Below are positions 7,272 through 10,557 of a DNA stretch of 10,557 nucleotides, piece by piece. The stretch spans positions 1 to 10,557 of the forward strand of contig CAZIKB010000174.1 in the NCBI GenBank assembly GCA_964539665.1, in the 5' to 3' direction. The DNA comes from CAZIKB01 sp964539665. Its GTDB lineage: Bacteria > Zhuqueibacterota > Zhuqueibacteria > Oceanimicrobiales > Oceanimicrobiaceae. How positions within the stretch are numbered: position 1 is the stretch's first letter; each line of letters opens with the position of its first letter. Position numbers and translations under genes: made by a program. The notes below the pieces were generated by a model, which had not been told where the DNA came from, did no database searches, and worked only from the letters and a program-made list of their open reading frames with translations.

Positions 7272-7369
7272 CGTGTGACAATTATTGTCGAATTGGTTGT
7301 TATATTATTACATGCAGTTCAATATTGTATCAACTATTGAATTCACACCAATTATAAAAAGAGTGTCCA

Positions 7370-8611
7370 ATGATAAAAGAACGAGAAATATATAATGAAT
7401 TACTAAAGCATTTGAATAAAAAAGAATGTTCAATCATTATTGGTGCTCGGCAAGTTGGCAAAACAACGCTTATTCGAAAAATGTATTCAGAATTAAAGCA
7501 ATCAAATACAGAGGTATATTTTATTTCATTTGAGGATTACAAAATCCTTCAAGACATTAATCAGGATTTTGATAATCTCTTTTATTATGCCAAACATCCA
7601 GGCAATCCATTGTTATCTAAAAAGAAAGAACGAATTATAGTATTTATCGATGAAATACAGTATGCAAACAATCCATCCAATTTTTTGAAATATCTTTTTG
7701 ATACATACCAGGATAATTTAAAAATTATTGCTACCGGAAGCAGCGCTTTTTATTTAGATACAAAGTTTAAAGATTCACTGGCCGGCCGTAAAAGAATCTT
7801 TCATCTAAAGCCTCTCAGTTTCAATGAATTTCTACATTTCAAAGATGCTTTGGACCTAAGAAAAGAATTAATCCAAATCAGAGAAGATGAACAGTATATT
7901 TCAAGTTATTATAAAGAAATACTTTATTATTTTAATGAGTATTTGACATTTGGCGGTTACCCTAAAATCGTATTAGAAAATGATACTCATGAAAAACAAT
8001 TATATTTAGAAGAATTAGTCTCATCATTTTTCAAAAAAGATATTTACGAATCAAAAATTGAACAGGAACAAAAATTTTATAACCTGTGTATTGTATTGGC
8101 TGCACAAATAGCTCAGCTTATAAATAAAAATGAATTAGCCAATACCCTTAGTTTAAACATGCGGACGGTTGAAAAATATTTGTTTATTCTTCAAAAATGC
8201 TTTTATATTGACCTATTACCTCCGTTTTATAAAAATATCAGAAAAGAAATTATAAAAATGCCAAAAGTATATTTTAATGATTTTGGCATCAGGAATAAGC
8301 TCTTGAACCGTTTCTTCACTTTTCATGACCGAGAGGATAAAGGCCAACTACTTGAAAATTATATTTTTATTCGATTGAAAGAATTATATAGTAAAGAACA
8401 AATAAATTTTTGGCGTACTGCCGATAAAAATGAAGTTGATTTTGTTGTCACTGAATCTTATGATATTGGAAAAGCCTATGAAATAAAATTCAATGACAAA
8501 GATTTTCGGGGAAAATATTTCAAAAAATTTAATGATACTTATCCGGCATATCCATTAAAATGTATTTCTTATTTAACACAAAGTAATGGAATACCTATCT
8601 TAAAAATTTAA
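7370..8611 (+). CDS. AAA_14/DUF4143-type P-loop ATPase
   Basis: 413-residue predicted cytoplasmic ATPase. The N-terminal AAA_14 domain has Walker A GARQVGKT (25-32), Walker B IIVFIDEIQ (89-97), a sensor-like ATGSSA (121-126) and the family LAGRK (137-141, candidate arginine finger). The middle (about 200-300) has a winged-helix-like stretch NELANTLSLNMRTVEKYL and the KVYFNDFGIRN motif. The C-terminal DUF4143 part has EVDFVV with Asp357 and YEIK (Glu371, Lys373), the spacing of a PD-(D/E)XK nuclease-like core. Length is typical and the gene is intact. The family is scattered in bacteria and archaea and its role is poorly known; nuclease activity is unproven. ATG 7370 has only a weak AAGAG site six bases upstream. 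It is the only plus-strand gene, alone, much more AT-rich (Lys/Ile/Asn-rich) than its neighbours, and sits among permease remnants, so acquisition by transfer is likely. Confidence 0.9.
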   Translation: MIKEREIYNELLKHLNKKECSIIIGARQVGKTTLIRKMYSELKQSNTEVYFISFEDYKILQDINQDFDNLFYYAKHPGNPLLSKKKERIIVFIDEIQYANNPSNFLKYLFDTYQDNLKIIATGSSAFYLDTKFKDSLAGRKRIFHLKPLSFNEFLHFKDALDLRKELIQIREDEQYISSYYKEILYYFNEYLTFGGYPKIVLENDTHEKQLYLEELVSSFFKKDIYESKIEQEQKFYNLCIVLAAQIAQLINKNELANTLSLNMRTVEKYLFILQKCFYIDLLPPFYKNIRKEIIKMPKVYFNDFGIRNKLLNRFFTFHDREDKGQLLENYIFIRLKELYSKEQINFWRTADKNEVDFVVTESYDIGKAYEIKFNDKDFRGKYFKKFNDTYPAYPLKCISYLTQSNGIPILKI

Positions 8612-8614
8612 CTA

Positions 8615-8647
8615 TCATCTGTTTGATGAATTAATATTTGTTTTTTT
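8615..8647 (+). terminator. Weak terminator candidate after the ATPase gene
   Basis: tcatc-tgttt-gatga (8615-8629) starts four bases after the stop codon, and a T7 run lies at 8641-8647. The stem is short and AT-rich and the T run is 11 bases from it, so this is only suggestive. Confidence 0.25.
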
Positions 8648-8695
8648 ACCATAACGCTTCTAATCTGTAAAAACTCGCTCTAACACCGTTCGATA

Positions 8696-10557
8696 CTACT
8701 CATATTTCAACGCTGTGACTGGATTAGCCATAGCAGCTCGAATAGCCTGGTAACTCACAGTCAGCAATGCAATCACCAGAGCCAGAGCACCTGCAATTAG
8801 AAATGTCCACCAGCCGATGCCGGCTTTGTAGGCAAAATTCTGCAGCCATTGGTCAAGACCGAGATATGCGGCGGGCCAGGCAATGATATTGGAGATAACT
8901 ATCAAAATGATGAACTCATGCGACAGCAATTGAACAATGCTGGGAATCGAAGCGCCAAATACCTTTCGAATACCGATCTCTTTTATCCTCTGTTCGGCTA
9001 TGAACGCTGCGAGTCCGAACAATCCAAGTCCGCCCACGAAAGTGGCGATTAGACAAAAAGCAAGTGAAATGTGCTCCAATTGTTCCTCAGCACGGTACAT
9101 GGCTTCTAATGAGGTATCCAGAAAGAAATAGTCGAAGGGACGGTTCGGAACCAGCTCCTGCCATTTTTGCTTTAACAATCCCATGGTTTGGGTGAGAGTT
9201 TTGGGTAAAATTTTAACGGCTAAAAATTGGATGCGCAGGACATCGTTGAAAATAATCAGGGGCTCAATATGGCGGTGAAGAGAAGCAGAATGAAAATCCT
9301 GCACAACACCGACAACCTTCATTAATTTGTTCTGCTCCTTCGAAAACTTGACGGTGAATGTCTTACCAATGGCATCTGTCCAACCGAATTTTTTGGCTGC
9401 CGTCTCGTTGATAATAACAGCTTCCATGGGATCCGAGGACAGTTTTTCTGAGAAATATCTTCCAGCAATCAATTTCACACCCATTGTCGAAAGGTATTGT
9501 GCATCGGTAAAGAGCTTTTCCCCCATCTGCGGTTGATTCTCGGCAAACCCTTCAGGAAACATTATTGCTTTTTGAGTACCCCTGCTGGGAACCAGTGATG
9601 CACCACCGACATTGATGATTCCGGATATCTCCATCAATTCGTGACGTAACGCAGAGAAATTATGTTTACCAACGCTTTGGCGTACTCCCGAAATGATCAC
9701 TACTTGCTCTTTTTTAAAACCAAGTTCCTTGTGCTTCATAAAGCGGATTTGATTTGAAATTGAAATCGTACCAATGATGAGTACGATGGATATGGCAAAT
9801 TGAAACACGACCAGACCATTGCGTAAACGAGATCGAGATAGCCCTGAAGTAAGTCTTCCCTTTAGAACCCGAAGCGGTTGGATAGCAGAAAGATAGAAAG
9901 CAGGGTAACTACCAGCAAAAATACCCACGAACAGGGCCAGTCCGACCATCCCCAGTACTAACCAAAATGGATTTGAGATGTGGAGTCCCAGCTCCCTGCC
10001 AATTACAGACCGAAATAATGGTAAACTCAAAAATACCAAAATACCAGCCAGGATTACGGTAAAAAGGCTGTAGATGACAGCTTCCCCGGTAAACTGGCTT
10101 ATCAGCTTGTAGCGGGGAGCGCCCAGCGTTTTTCTCATCCCGATCTCCCGGGCCCGGACAGCAGAGCGAGCTGTTGCCAGATTGATAAAATTTATGCAGG
10201 CAATTACCAGGACAAACAGTGCAATCCCTGTAAAAAGATAGACATAAGCTATATCGCTCTGGGGCGCGATTTCGCCTCCCAAATCGGAATAAAGATGAAT
10301 TCTTGAGAGGGGCTGGAGAAATAGCTCGAGAGAGCCGCCGATGGATTTAAGCAGAGAGCCCATGTGCGACTCGATAAAAGCCGGGAAATTTTCTTCAAGT
10401 TTGTGAACGTCCGTGTTTTTCTCAAGAAGGAGGTAAGCGTAAAACTGGATGTGAAACCAGTTTTACATCGCCTGGCGATTTTGTGCGTACAATGTCTCGA
10501 AGGAACGAACCATATTAAAACGAAAATGGGAATTTCGTGGAACGTCTTTGATTACAC
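8696..10557 (-). pseudogene. MacB-type ABC transporter permease with an in-frame stop, N-terminus beyond right edge
   Basis: Integral inner-membrane permease with MacB periplasmic core and two FtsX domains, the kind that works with a separate LolD/MacB-like ATPase on lipoproteins, peptides or efflux substrates. The frame runs from the right edge (VIKDVPRNSHFRFNMVRSFE...) through a TAA at 10465-10463 (NRQAM, stop, NWFHIQFYAYLLL) to TAG at 8696. The text on both sides of the stop is typical of the family in the same frame, so this is a nonsense change, not a boundary. Counted from Met 10363, helices lie near 40-62, 95-118, 133-158, 185-205, about 420-442, 468-492 and 505-530. Coupling segments are AREIGMRKTLGAPR (71-84) and RIKEIGIRKVFGAS. 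Restart at ATG 10363 would give 555 residues but lose the first helix and part of the periplasmic core; no good ribosome site precedes it. Substrate unknown. Confidence 0.8.

Noticed and set aside
6460..7369. Insertion sequence
   Set aside because: No transposase fragment or matching terminal inverted repeats bracket the remnants or the ATPase gene; the palindromes are local and not at both ends.
7370..8611. Toxin-antitoxin or defence module around the ATPase
   Set aside because: No partner gene is present; both sides hold only permease sequence and short spacers.

Overview
The window looks like a chromosomal segment of a diderm bacterium from the FCB-type lineages. A Calditrichota/KSB1-like origin is my best guess, inferred from gene families only. 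The signs are a TonB-dependent receptor with an N-terminal carboxypeptidase-regulatory-like domain, a Ser/Thr kinase fused to a TolB-like domain plus TPRs, and repeated two-FtsX-domain (MacB-type) ABC permeases. No rRNA, tRNA or CRISPR array was seen. Nearly everything lies on the minus strand; the one exception is an AT-rich plus-strand ATPase gene.

Layout in minus-strand transcription order on the left half: a Ser/Thr kinase-TPR gene (5995 to 3652), an Oar/SusC-like outer-membrane receptor (3519 to 856), and a patatin-like phospholipase (805 to beyond the left edge). Gaps are about 130 and 50 bp and the strand is the same, so the receptor and phospholipase probably share a transcript and the kinase may belong to it. 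The receptor and phospholipase are intact as far as seen. The kinase is broken by two small indels, one in a G run and one in a TA repeat. Undoing both restores a 780-residue protein with all canonical kinase motifs.

The middle (about 6460-7196) holds no intact gene. It contains three 5'-truncated remnants of the C-terminal tail of MacB-type ABC permeases, all in the same orientation as the nearly complete permease at 8696-10557. That permease is itself interrupted by an in-frame TAA. Two of the tails share a 77-bp stretch (74/77 identical) that runs past their stop codons. Between the remnants lie a near-perfect CRP-family-type inverted repeat (6939-6962), a short heptad tandem repeat (7003-7034) and a perfect 29-bp palindrome (7243-7271).

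The plus-strand gene at 7370-8611 encodes a complete AAA_14/DUF4143 ATPase with a PD-(D/E)XK-like C-terminal motif. Its composition is clearly more AT-rich than its neighbours, and it sits inside the permease remnant field, which fits a horizontally acquired single-gene insertion. The strongest observations are the decaying permease cluster with its recombination-like repeat, the doubly frameshifted kinase, and the palindrome-rich control region in front of the immigrant ATPase. I did not find convincing evidence of a wholly new multi-gene system.
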